Positions 1-10,949 of a DNA stretch of 64,000 nt are shown in pieces (position 1 is the first letter of the stretch; every line of letters starts with the position of its first letter). This DNA is from Pleurodeles waltl (Eukaryota; Chordata; Amphibia; Caudata; Salamandridae). The stretch spans positions 779,723,138-779,787,137 of the forward strand of contig NC_090438.1 in assembly GCF_031143425.1 (NCBI RefSeq). Reading direction: 5' to 3'. The notes under the pieces are model-generated. The model searched no databases. It was not told the DNA's origin and saw only the letters and a list, made by a program, of their open reading frames with translations. The position numbers and the translations under genes were made by a program.

Positions 1-1803
1 GGAGACCAGGGGGGGGGGGGGGGCTCCTCGGGGTAGCCACCACCTGGACAAGGGAGAGGGCCTCCTGGGGGTCACTCCTGCACTGGAGTTCCGATCTTTC
101 AGATCCTGGGGGCTGCGGGTGCAGAGTCTTTACCAGGCGTCGGAATCTGGGAGTCAGGCAGTCGCGGTCAGGGGGAGCCTCAGGATTCCCTCTGCAGGCG
201 TCACTGTGGGGGCTAAGGGGGGGCAACTCTGGCTACTCACGGTCTCACAGTCGTCGGGGAGTCCCCCCTGAAGTGTTTTCTCCACAAGTCGAGCCGGGGG
301 CGTTGGGTGCACAGTAGCAAGTCTCACGCTTCCGGCGGGAAACACAGTTGTTTTAAAGTTGTTCCTTTGAAACAGTTGCAGTCTTGGGTGAACAGGGTCG
401 CTGTCCTCTGGGGTTTCTTGGTCCTTCTAGAGCAGGGCAGTCCTCTGAGGATTCAGAGGTCGGTGGTCCTGGGGAAAGCGTCGCTGGAGCAGTGTCTTTA
501 GAAGTGGGGAGACAGGCCGGTAGAGCTGGGGCCAAAGCAGTTGGTGTCTCCGTCTTCTCTGCAGGGTTTTTCAGCTCAGCAGTCCTCTTCTTAGGTTGCA
601 GGAATCTGATTTCCTAGGTTCAGGGGAGCCCTAAATACTAAATTTAAGGGTGTGTTTAAGTCTGGGGGGTTAGTAGCCAATGGCTACTAGCCCTGAGGGT
701 GGGTACACCCTCTTTGTGCCTCCTCCCAAGGGGAGGGGGTCACATTCCTATCCCTATTGGGGGAATCCTCCATCTGCAAGATGGAGGATTTCTAAACGTT
801 AGTCACCTCAGCTCAGGACACCTTAGGGGCTGTCCTGACTGGCCAGTGACTCCTCCTTGTTTTTCTCATCTCCTCCGGCCTTGCCGCCAAAAGTGGGGCC
901 GTGGCCGGAGGGGGTGGGCAACTCCACTAGCTGGAATGCCCTGGGGTGCTGTAACCAAGGGGGTGAGGTGTTACAGCTCCTGCAAGGGGGAGGTGATAAG
1001 CATCTCCACCCAGTACAGGCTTTGTTACTAGCCACAGAGTGACAAAGGCACTCTCCCCATGTGGCCAGCAACATGTCTCGAGTGTGGCAGGCTGCTAAAA
1101 CTAGTCAGCCTACACGGATAGTCGGTTTAGATCTGGGGTGTATGTTACAATAAAATGTACACTGGCATCAGTGTGCATTTATTGTGCTGAGAAGTTTGAT
1201 ACCAAACTTCCCAGTTTTCAGTGTAGCCATTATGGTGCTGTGGAGTTCGTGCATGACAGACTCCCAGACCAAATACTCTTATGGCTACCCTGCACTTACA
1301 ATGTCTAAGGTTTTGCTTAGACACTGTAGGGGCACAGTACTCATGCACTTGTGCCCTCACCTATGGTATAGTGCACCCTGCCTTAGGGCTGTAAGGCCTG
1401 CTAGAGGGGTGACTTATCTATACTGCATAGGCAGTGTGAGGTTGGCATGGCACCCTGAGGGGAGTGCCATGTCGACTTACTCGTTTTTATCCCCACTAGC
1501 ACACACAAGCTTGCAAGCAGTGTCTCTGTGCTGAGTGAGGGGTCCCCAAGGTGGCATAAGATATGCTGCAGCCCTTAGAGACCTTCCCTGGCATCAGGGC
1601 CCTTGGTACCAGGGGTACCAGTTACAAGGGACTTAGGCTGGATGCCAGGGTGTGCCAATTGTGAAAACAAAAGTACAGGTTAGGGGAAGAACACTGGTGC
1701 TGGGGCCTGGTTAGCAGGCCTCAGCACACTTTCAAATCAAAACTTAGCATCAGCAAAGGCAAAAAGTCAGGGGGTAACCATGTCAAGGAGGCATTTCCTT
1801 ACA
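1..1803 (-). repeat. 3' LTR of the minus-strand element (cut by the window edge)
   Basis: This aligns throughout with 6050-7932 and 14930-16826. It ends on the plus strand in GCATTTCCTTACA, the reverse complement of the LTR start TGTAAGGAAATGC. It carries the family landmarks: a GC-rich stretch at about 60-330, an AT-rich TATTTAG-like segment near 635, the palindrome around TAGTAGCCAATGGCTACTA near 670, the hairpin around 765-790, and an AATAAA complement near 1190. A G-run sits at about 9-23. Confidence 0.9.
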
Positions 1804-1838
1804 CAAACCCAACCCCCTCCCCCCCCCCACACACAAAC
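1804..1838 (-). other. Polypurine tract of the minus-strand element
   Basis: On the plus strand this is a C-rich run directly abutting the LTR end. On the coding (minus) strand it is a G/A-rich tract immediately upstream of the 3' LTR, where Ty3/gypsy elements prime plus-strand DNA synthesis. Placement and composition fit; the exact primer cleavage site cannot be read from sequence. Confidence 0.75.
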
Positions 1839-1928
1839 GAAAGAGGATGAGACTAACCTTTCCCAAGAGAGCCTTCATTTTCTAAGTGCAAGAACTTGGA
1901 AAGGCCATCTGCATTGGGATGGGCAGTC

Positions 1929-2990
1929 CTAGGACTGTTCCACTATAAAGTCCATTCCCTGTAGGGAGATGGACCACCTCAACAGTTTTGGATTTTCACC
2001 TTTCATTTGCATCAGCCATCTGAGAGGTCTGTGGTCAGTTTGAACTACAAAGTGAGTACCAAAGAGGTATGGTCTCAGCTTCTTCAGGGACCAAACCACA
2101 GCAAAGGCCTCCCTCTCAATGGCACTCCAACGCTGCTCCCTGGGGAGTAATCTCCTGCTAATGAAAGCAACAGGCTGGTCAAGGCCATCATCATTTGTTT
2201 GGGACAAAACTGCCCCTATCCCATGTTCAGAGGCATCTGTCTGCACAATTAACTGCTTGGAGTAATCTGGAGCTTTTAGAACTGGTGCTTTGCACATTGC
2301 TTGTTTCAGGGTGTCAAAGGTCTGCTGGCATTCTACAGTCCAGTTTACTTTTTTGGACATTTTCTTGGAGGTCAGTTCTGTGAGGGCTGTCACTATGGAT
2401 CCATATCCCTTCACAAACCTCCTGTAGTACCCAGTCAAGCCAAGGAATGCCCTGACTTGAGTCTGGGTTTTTGGAGCTGCCCAGTCCAGAATAGTCTGGA
2501 TCTTAGGCTGGAGTGGCTGAACTTGGCCTCCACCTACAAGGTGTCCCAAGTAAACCACAGTTCCCTGCCCTATCTGGCATTTGGATGCCTTGATAGAGAG
2601 GCCTGCTGATTGCAGAGCCTTCAAAACCTTCTTCATGTGGACCAGGTGATCCTGCCAGCTGGAGCTAAAGACAGCAATATCGTCAAGATAAGCTGCACTA
2701 AAGGACTCCAAACCAAGGACTTGATTCACCAACCTTTGGAAGGCGGCAGGGGCATTCTTTAAACCAAAGGGCATAACAGTAAACTTATAATGCCCATCAG
2801 GTGTGGAGAATGCTGTCTTTTCTTTTGCTCCAGGTGCCTTTTTGATTTGCCAGTACCCTGCTGTTAAGTCAAAGGTACTTAAGAATTTGGCAGCACCTAA
2901 TTTATCAATCAGTTCATCAGCCCTTGGAATGGGATGGGCATCTGTCTTGGTGACAGAATTAAGTCCTCTGTAGTCCACACAAAACCGCAT
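1929..2990 (-). pseudogene. pol: Reverse transcriptase and RNase H of the Gmr1-like element
   Basis: This ORF of 353 codons covers RT from just after its N-terminal edge through RNase H. It opens at MRFCVDYRGLN, a conserved Ty3/gypsy RT motif. It carries DLTAGYWQI, the PFGLKNAPAAFQ block, the catalytic YLDD box (residues 101-104) and the LTGYYRRF thumb segment. RNase H follows with TDASEHGIGA, an EREAFAVVW glutamate block and TDHRPLRWL. The RT N-terminus is encoded in another frame at the end of the upstream ORF. A single-base loss in an A-run near 2998-3003 explains the split, so the polyprotein is broken here. The ORF stops soon after RNase H, with no integrase downstream, consistent with integrase lying upstream. 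ATG 2990 is simply the first in-frame methionine after the frameshift. Confidence 0.9.
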
Positions 2991-5260
2991 CTCTTTCCAT
3001 CTTTGGTGTGAGGTTTGGGGACTAAGACCACTGGGCTAGCCCAGGGGCTGTCGGAGTGCTCAATGACTCCCAATTCCAGTATCTTGTGGACTTCCACTTT
3101 GATGCTTTCCTTAACTTGGTCACACTGTCTGAATATTTTGTTTTTGACAGGCATGCTGTCTCCTGTGTCCACATCATGGGTACACAGGTGTGTCTGACCA
3201 GGGGATAGGGAAAAGAGCTCAGCAAACTGTTGCAGGACCTCCCTGCAGTCAGATTGCTGTTGGCCAGAGAGGGTGTCTGAATATATCACTCCATCAACTG
3301 AGCCATCTTTAGGGTTTGATGAGAGGAGATCAGGGAGAGGTTCACTCTCAGCTTCCTGATCCTCATCTGTTACCATCAACAGATTCACATCAGCCCTGTC
3401 ATGGAAGAGCTTAAGGCGGTTCACATGGATCACCCTCTTGGGGCTCCTGCTAGTGCCCAGGTCCACCAGGTAGGTGACCTGACTCTTCTTCTCTAGCACT
3501 GGGTAAGGGCCACTCCATCTGTCCTGGAGTGCCTTGGGAGCCACAGGCTCCAGAACCCAGACTTTCTTCCCTGGTTGAAATTCAACCAGTGCAGCCTTTT
3601 GGTCATACCAAAACTTCTGGAGCTGTTGGCTGGCCTCAAGGTTTTTACTTGCCTTTTCCATGTACTCTGCCATCCTTGAACGAAGGCCAAGTACATAGTC
3701 CACTGTGTCTTGTTTAGGCTCATGAAGCGGTCTCTCCCAGCCTTCTTTCACAAGAGCTAGTGGTCCCCTTACAGGGTGGCCAAACAGAAGTTCAAAGGGT
3801 GAGAACCCTACTCCCTTCTGAGGCACCTCTCTGTAAGCGAAAAGCAGACATGGCAAGAGGACATCCCATCTCCTTTTGAGTTTTTCTGGGAGCCCCATGA
3901 TCATGCCTTTCAAGGTCTTGTTGAATCTCTCAACAAGGCCATTAGTTTGTGGATGATAGGGTGTAGTGAATTTATAAGTCACTCCACATTCATTCCACAT
4001 GTGTTTCAGGTATGCTGACATGAAGTTGGTACCTCTGTCAGACACCACCTCCTTAGGGAAACCCACTCTGGTAAAGATACCAATGAGGGCCTTGGCTACT
4101 GCAGGGGCAGTAGTCGAACTAAGGGGAATAGTTTCAGGATACCTAGTAGCATGATCCACTACTACTAGTATGTACATATTTCCTGAGGCTGTGGGAGGTT
4201 CAAGTGGACCCACTATGTCCACACCCACTCTTTCAAAGGGGACCCCCACTACTGGAAGTGGAATGAGGGGGGCCTTTGGATGTCCACCTGTCTTACCACT
4301 GGCTTGACAGGTTGTACAGGAGACACAAAACTCCTTAACTTTCTGGGACATGTTGGGCCAGTAGAAGTGGTTGACTAGTCTCTCCCACTTCTTGGGTTGG
4401 CCCAAATGCCCAGCAAGGGGAATATCATGGGCTAAGGTCCGTATGAACTCTCTGAACTCCTGAGGCACTAACACTCTCCTAGTGGCACCAGGTTTGGGAT
4501 CTCTTGCCTCAGTGTACAGGAGCCCATCTTCCCAATAGACCCTATGTGTTCCAGTTTTCTTGCCATTGGACTCTTCAGGAGCTTGCTGCCTAAGGCCTTC
4601 AAGAGAGGGACAGGTTTCTTGCCCCTTACACAACTGCTCCCTTGAGGGTCCCCCTGGGCCTAAGAGCTCAACCTGATAAGGTTCTAGCTCCATAGGCTCA
4701 GTTCCCTCAGAGGGCAGAACTTCTTCCTGAGAAGAGAGGTTCTCTTTTTGTTGTTGTGTTGCAGCTGGTTTCCCAGTTGTCTTTCCTTTCCTCTTGGTAG
4801 GCTGGGCCCTTTTTCCAGACTCCAGCTCTACTTTTTCACCCTGAGCCTTGCACTGTGCCCTTGTCTTGACACACACCAGTTCAGGGATACCCAGCATGGC
4901 TGCATGGGTTTTCAGTTCTACCTCAGCCCATGCTGAGGACTCCAGGTCATTTCCAAGCAAACAGTCTACTGGGATATTTGAGGAGACCACCACCTGTTTC
5001 AGGCCATTGACCCCTCCCCACTCTAAAGTTACCATAGCCATGGGATGTACTTTAGTTTGATTGTCAGCATTGGTGACTGGATAAGTTTGTCCAGCCAGGT
5101 ATTGACCAGGGGAAACCAGTTTCTCTGTCACCATGGTGACACTGGCACCTGTATCCCTCAGGCCTTCTACACTTGTCCCATTATTTTTGGAATTTGTCGT
5201 GTGATCAGGTATTGGCTGAGTAGTCCAGCAAATGCAAAGTTTTGTACCCCACTGCTGCAC
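2909..5260 (-). pseudogene. pol: Protease-integrase and RT N-terminus of the Gmr1-like element
   Basis: This ORF has 783 codons. The aspartic protease active site LRDTGAS lies at residues 34-40 and LLGND at 101-105. A basic, low-complexity linker covers about 140-235. The integrase zinc-binding domain has histidines at 278 and 285 and cysteines at 315 and 318. The integrase core has D348, D408 and E444, the DD35E spacing. A GPYPVL block and basic tail resemble the GPY/F C-terminal module of Ty3/gypsy integrases. After this come the RT lead-in motifs (VIEHSDSPWASPVVLVPK). The reading frame then derails near 2999 through a one-base deletion, and the last roughly 28 codons are out of frame. The first 25 or so codons are former leader sequence fused to the protease by the gag deletion (junction near 5185-5205), so the ATG is not an original start. 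Confidence 0.9.
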
Positions 5261-5263
5261 AAG
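5206..5263 (-). other. Leader and primer-binding region (minus strand)
   Basis: Directly after the 5' LTR the minus strand reads a GCAGTGGGGTAC-like stretch. It matches the position and much of the sequence of the leader in the plus-strand element at 36146-36190. It is shorter and altered at the LTR junction, so the primer site is probably damaged. The shared leader continues to about 5205 and then jumps into protease, marking the gag deletion. Confidence 0.6.
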
Positions 5264-7932
5264 TGTAGGAAGTTGGCTCTGTATGCACTATTTCAAAGTA
5301 AGGAATAGTATGCACAGAGTCCAAGGGTGCCCCTTAGAGGTAAGATAGTGGCAAAAAGAGATAATACTAATGCTCTATTTTGTGGTAGTGTGGTCGAGCA
5401 GTAGGCTTATCAAAGGAGTAGTGTTAAGCATTTGTTGTACATACACACAGGCAATAAATGAGGAACACACACTCAGACAATTCCAGGCCAATAGGTTTTT
5501 GTATAGAAAAATATCTTTTCTTAGTTTATTTTAAGAACCACAGGTTCAAATTTTACATGTAATACTTCAAATGAAAGGTATTGCAGGTAAGTACTTTAGG
5601 AACTTTGAATAATCACAATAGCGTATATACTTTTTACATAAAACACATATAGCTATTTTAAAACTAGACACAGTGCAGTTTTCACAGTTCCTAGTGGAGG
5701 TAAGTTATTGTTAGTTCTTGCAGGTAAGCAAACCACCTACGGGGTTCAAATTGGGGTCCAAGGTAGCCCACCGTTGGGGGTTCAGAGCAACCCCAAAGTT
5801 ACCACACCAGCAGCTCAGGGCCGGTCAGGTGCAGAGTTCAAAGTGGTGCCCAAAACACATAGGCTTCAATGGAGAAGGGGGTGCCCCGGTTCCAGTCTGC
5901 CAGCAGGTAAGTACCTGCGTCTTTGGAGGGCAGACCAGGGGAGTTTTGTAGGGCACCGGGGGGGACACAAGTCCACACAGAAAGTACACCCTCAGCAGCG
6001 CCGGGGGCGGCCGGGTGCAGTGTGCAAACAAGCGTCGGGTTTGTAATAGGAACCAAGGGGTCTCTTCAGCGGTGCAGGCAGGCAAGGGGGGGGGGGTTCC
6101 TCGGGGTAGCCACCACCTGGGCAAGGGAGAGGGCCTCCTGGGGGGTCACTCCAGCACTGGAGTTCTGATCCTTCAGGTCCTGGGGGCTGCGGGTGCAGGG
6201 TCTTTTCCAGGCGTCGGGATCTTAGAGTCAGGCAGTCGCGGTCAGGGGGGTGCCTCTGGATTCCCTCTGCAGGCGTCGCTGTGGGGGCTCAGGTGGGACA
6301 ACTTTGGTTACTCAGTCTTGGAGTCGCCTGGGGGTCCTCCCTGTAGCGTTGTTTCTTCACCAGTCGAGTCGGAGTCGCCGGGTGCAGTGTTGCAAGTCTC
6401 ACGCTTCTGGCGGGAATTGCAGGGGTCTTTAAAGTTGCTCCTCTGGAAACAAAGTTGCAGTCTTTGTTGAACAGGGCCGCTGTTCTTGGGAGTTTCTTGG
6501 TCCTTTTAGAGCAGGGCAGTCCTCTGAGGATTCCGAGGTCGCTGGTCCTGGGGAAAGTGTCGCTGGAGCAGTTTTCTTCCGAAGGGGGGAGACAGGCCGG
6601 TAGAGTTGGGGCCAAAGCAGTTGGTGTCTCCGTCTTCTCTGCAGGGTTTTTCAGCTCAGCAGTCCTCTTCTTCTTAGGTTGCAGGAATCTGATTTCCTAG
6701 GTTCAGGGGAGCCCTAAATACTAAATTTAAGGGTGTGTTTAGGTCTGGGGGGTTAGTAGCCAATGGCTACTAGCCCTGAGGGTGGGTACACCCTCTTTGT
6801 GCCTCCTCCCAAGGGGAGGGGGTCACATTCCTATCCTTATTGGGGGAATCCTCCATCTGCAAGATGGAGGATTTCTAAAAGTTAGTCACCTCAGCTCAGG
6901 ACACCTTAGGGGCTGTCCTGACTGGCCAGTGACTCCTCCTTGTTGTTCTCATTATTTCCTCTGGCCTTGCCGCCAAAAGTGGGGCCGTGGCTGGAGGGGG
7001 CGGGCAACTCCACTATCCTGAGTGTCCTGTGGTGCTGGAACAAAGGGGGTGAGCCTTTGAGGCTCACCGCCAGGTGTTACAGCTCCTGCCTGGGGGAGGT
7101 GATAGCATCTCCACCCAGTGCAGGCTTTGTTACTAGCCACAGAGTGACAAAGGCACTCTCCCCATGTGGCCAGCAACATGTCTCGAGTGTGGCAGGCTGC
7201 TAAAACCAGTCAGCCTACACAGGTAGTTGGTTAAGGTTTCAGGGGGCACCTCTAAGGTGCCCTCTGGGGTGTATTTTACAATAAAATGTACACTGGCATC
7301 AGTGTGCATTTATTGTGCTGAGAAGTTTGATACCAAACTTCCCAGTTTTCAGTGTAGCCATTATGGAACTGTGGAGTTCGTATTTGACAAACTCCCAGAC
7401 CATATACTCTTATGGCTACCCTGCACTTACAATGTCTAATGTTTTGCTTAGACACTGTAGGGGCACAGTGCTCATGCACTGGTGCCCTCACCTATGGTAT
7501 AGTGCACCCTGCCTTAGGGCTGTAAGGCCTGCTAGAGGGGTGACTTATCTATGCTGCATAGGCAGTGTGAGGTTGGCATGGCACCCTGAGGGGAGTGCCA
7601 TGTCGACTTACTCGTTTTGTCCTCACCAGCACACACAAGCTGGCAAGCAGTGTCTGTGCTGAGTGAGGGGTCCCCAGGGTGGCATAAGATTATGCTGCAG
7701 CCCTTAGAGACCTTCCCTTGAATCAGGGCCCTTGGTACCAGGGGTACCAGTTACAAGGGACTTACCTGGATGCCAGGGTGTGCCAATTGTGAAAACAAAA
7801 AGTACAGGTTAGGGAAAGAACACTGGTGCTGGGGCCTGGTTAGCAGGCCTCAGCACACTTTCAGTTAAAAACATAGCATCAGCAAAGGCAAAAAGTCAGG
7901 GGGTAACCATGCCAAGGAGGCATTCCCTTACA
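5264..7932 (-). repeat. 5' LTR of the minus-strand element
   Basis: The LTR is 2669 bp long and on the plus strand starts TGTAGGAAGTTGG and ends CATTCCCTTACA, with inverted TG/CA termini. It is the same subfamily as the copies at 1-1803, 14130-16826, 31043-32118, 43870-49205 and 52599-62395 (start TGTAAGGAAATGC in sense). It contains the conserved palindromes, the CpG-rich middle and the AATAAA-type signals described for the LTR at 33460. Confidence 0.92.
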
Positions 7933-8160
7933 TCAGGGAAAAGTGTTTTTATTCTTTTGGGTGTAATATAGTCCCTGTATATAAAGTGCATTAATTATCT
8001 GAAATTGTGCATACTGGTATATCCTTGGGGCATTGACTGGTATGCCGCCTTGGCCTTTGTAATTAATGGTCTTGTTAATATCAAGGGCCCATCTGTTAAG
8101 GCTAATCGGAGGTTTTTGCACTGTTCCACCCATGCTTGGTACAGAGGTGTCACTGTCTGT
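7933..8160. other. No gene seen; flank of the LTR element
   Basis: AT-rich sequence between the LTR and the inverted-repeat element. No splice-flanked coding stretch, RNA gene or recognisable repeat was found. Confidence 0.5.
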
Positions 8161-9366
8161 TTCTGCAAAATACTCCTAACCGCACATTCCTCACCTTAGA
8201 ATGTTCCTCAGGCATCAGACTGGATCCGGAAAATCTTGGTGTATCTCTGCATGCTGGTAGGCGGCACTGACTAATCCTCGTTTACATCATTCATGCTGGG
8301 TGTGTTATGCGTGGTGGCTCTTTAGATACCACCCCATCATGCTGACGTTAGTTCCTTTCTTTCTGCCCCTACAGTTGATCTGGGAAGCTTCCATGGGTAC
8401 TTTATGACTAATATTTTCGATACTTTTGTCACAGTTTTTTCAGTTGCTTCAAATATGCTAATGTCCACAACAAAACCGACAGATGACTGTGATTGATCCC
8501 CACTTTGCCTTTGGAGATTGGGGGTTGAGGCACACAAAGGCAATTCTGGAACAGAAGATGAAGTTCCTTGTGGCATAGGAAGAACCTGAGTTACTCCTGG
8601 TCTCCTGGAAGAGTCCAGTCCTGCGTAAGATCTCTGGCCCGTTCCTTGAGCTGTTCTTTTAATTGGTTGTCCTCGAAGCCCAAGTTGTTGTTGGGTAAGT
8701 CAAAGTATCATTAGACTGGACTGCATCTCTCCAAGTACCTGGACAGTTGTGCCTGTAGGCCCCACTTCTGCCTGCCTCTTGCAGAGCCAGCACCGAACCC
8801 TACTCCACATCTTCCCTTGAATCCTTAAAGCCAGAGTAATTCCTTCCCAAACGTAAGGAGTTCATGTGATTCTGTGGCTGCAGCTTTTTTCACTTAATTA
8901 TGGTTTTGCCGCATTTGTCACATAAGCCACTGTCAGCTGCATAATCTGCAGATTGTAACAAAGAAACAATTTATTTCTAGTTCAGGCAGATCAAAATTGA
9001 CAAAAAATATGGTAGCATGTCTTCATGCACTGTGGACAGCCCTTTGTAAAGGTTAGGCGGTCATCTTTCAGTTGCTTATTTCTATTTTTGGTTGTTTAAC
9101 TGGTACTAATCAGGTTAAAACGTTGTCCAGACATAACCATGTGTCAAATTACAAATGAATGAATACTATGATACTGACGTCAGCATGATGGGGTGGTATC
9201 TAAAGAGCCACCACGCATAACACACCCGGCGTGAATTATGTCAACAAGGAGCAGTCAGTGCCACCTACCAGCATGCAAAGATACACCTCAAAATTTTCCG
9301 GATCCATTCTGATGCCTGAGGAACATTCTAAGGTGAGGAATGTGCGGTTAGGAGTATTTTGCAGAA
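8161..9366. mobile_element. Element with ~190-bp terminal inverted repeats
   Basis: Positions 8161-8350 are repeated in reverse complement at about 9175-9366. Both outer ends read TTCTGCAAAATACTCCTAAC-like, and the inner ends read ATACCACCCCATCATGCTGA. The arms differ at scattered positions and by small indels, so the copy is old. The 820-bp interior has no intact ORF. On the minus strand it holds short coding-like pieces that could not be assigned. No target duplication is evident at the outer ends. Long inverted ends without a target duplication fit a DIRS-type or other inverted-repeat element reduced by internal deletion. The adjacent DIRS-type gag relic at 9367-10530 makes DIRS the leading guess. 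Confidence 0.7.
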
Positions 9367-10530
9367 TAATATCTCTTGCATAATTTTGTCAACCCTGCCA
9401 TTTATTTTGGTGCTCTGCTGTACATTATTCTGCTGGCCATGTCTGTCCATCTTTGGGCAGCAACTCCCTCTGGCACGCCTCCTGGCCCTGAGGAGCCAAG
9501 AGGTGTCCCAACTGGCTTACGACTGGCAGGTCCTCTCCTGATGCCAGTTGGGCCCTCTGTAACCCTTCCTGGATCCTACCCAACTCTGGTTCTGAGCCTC
9601 ATTGTGGCTCCGTGACCCTTGCATAATTTCAGTCCAGTGCTGCTACCAACATCTCAGATGCTGCACAACAACAGCAACCATATTACATTGCCTGAGACTG
9701 AGATGGCACCACAACAGCCCTACTGGAAGTGAATTTGAAATGGTCTTGGGGGATGATGAAGCCAATTATGGGACCTTTCACCCCATTGTTATTGCCCAGT
9801 CTTTAATAAAATAAATCCAGGATTTGTAAAGAGCAACAAATCACCCATGAGGGTCTCAAGGAACTGAATTGTAGTCATGGGAAGATTAAATGATTTTGCC
9901 AGAATCACAGGATATTGAGCAGAGACTCTAATCTAGTTTACTCAGCTATGAAGTTGGCTGTTTGTGCCGTTACACCACATCCTCTACCTTAGAGACCTGG
10001 TTTGAGGAATTGGTTGGTGCTAGTGGGCTGGACACCTCTCCAGACACTAATTTGGTCTCCCCACATGGCCCAGCTACTGAGGGGGGTGCATCCTTTCCAA
10101 AGGTAATTAGGCAGCTGATATCTTATCTCCAGCTTCCATCAGTGGAAGTTAAAACTAATGTTTTTGCTGCAGTGCTCCAGCTGGGGACTTGGTCCAAACC
10201 CTATTCGGGGTTCCCAGTCAGTAGACAAATTGCCTGTCACCATTGCCCTGTGCCGGAGACCTGGCATTCCTTGCGCATCATCCCACCCCCAAGAGTGGCC
10301 ATGCAGGCTTTGGCGGCCAAGGTTAACCCCAGTGTATTCCCTACTGCTTCCCCAGACAGGTAGTCTAAGAGGATATTCTCCTCTACCAGTTTGGCCTTGC
10401 ATTGTGATCACACATCTTGTGGACCTATACTTGTGCATTGTGGGATTCTGTGATGCAGGTGCTGCCCTTGTTACTGGACGAGGCTTGTGCAATGACCCTC
10501 CAGATAGACCCGTCCCTCATCCGTGAGCGT
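9367..10530 (+). pseudogene. gag: Decayed DIRS-type gag, split by a SINE
   Basis: The clearest part is 9990-10365. It is open in one frame and reads SGLDTSPDTNLVSP, then SVEVKTNVFAAVLQ, then LGTWSKPYSG and VSRQIACHHCPVP. These blocks resemble the central part of Gag from a DIRS lineage common in salamanders (recognised from memory, not a search). Upstream pieces at about 9540-9790 are proline- and threonine-rich with shifted frames, ending in an acidic stretch. A SINE on the opposite strand separates the two parts. Stops and frameshifts make it non-functional. No RT follows. The adjacent inverted-repeat element may be part of the same original insertion. Confidence 0.5.
9790..9990 (-). repeat. 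tRNA-derived SINE with MIR-like core and L2-type tail
   Basis: On the minus strand a degenerate tRNA-like head (starting near 9985 with GTGGTGTAACGGCA) is followed by a core reading TGTGATTCTGGCAAAATCAT. The tail contains CCTTGAGACCCTCATGGGTG. The core resembles the MIR/CORE-SINE segment. The tail matches the 3' ends of the LINEs at 27436 and 32363 and of the SINE near 52050. The A and B boxes are degraded. Confidence 0.65.
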
Positions 10531-10949
10531 GGGTATGCAAATTGGTGCCAGACAAATCAGTCTGTTAGAGGTGATTGATTGAGTGGTACAGTTCCGAATA
10601 GAGCATTGCAGACCGTTCCACTGTTTATAATTGATCAGTCAGGAGAGCACCAGACATCTCTCAGATGGCTGGAACCACTATTTGCGACTCAATTGGTTCA
10701 GTTGGGCGGCAAGCAGTTGTTTACCTTTTTTGCCTTCATCATATTTTCACCATTTTAGTTTCACCAGCGCTTTATTCTGCATTTGCGGTAAAGAAGGCAT
10801 TCAGATATGTCTTAGCCATTTTCAGAGCTCTGCGATATGCAGTTGTCAGGGCGTTGTGTACTGGAGTTTAAGTTCCTTCACCACTTCCTCTTCTGTAGAC
10901 AGAGATCCGCTTAAGTCCCATGTTTGGTGAAAGCAGTGTCTCGCATTAG

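Larger units (their letters stand above)
1..7932 (-). mobile_element. Ty3/gypsy LTR retrotransposon, Gmr1-like pol order, gag deleted
   Basis: Read on the minus strand the order is 5' LTR (7932-5264), leader, protease-integrase ORF (5260-2909), RT-RNase H ORF (2990-1929), purine-rich tract, 3' LTR (1803 to the window edge). Integrase lies upstream of RT, whereas ordinary Ty3/gypsy elements place it downstream. That arrangement is known from the Gmr1-like group of deuterostome Ty3/gypsy elements. No gag is present: the leader runs within about 80 bp into the protease. The far end lies outside the window, so the target duplication cannot be checked; the five bases after the right end are TCAGG. 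The two LTRs differ at several places, so the insertion is older than the element at 33460-41621. With gag missing and a frameshift in RT this copy is not autonomous. Confidence 0.9.

Noticed and set aside
3015..5308. Plus-strand ORFs of 60-87 codons opposite the pol genes
   Set aside because: They are antisense shadows of the protease-integrase-RT coding region.
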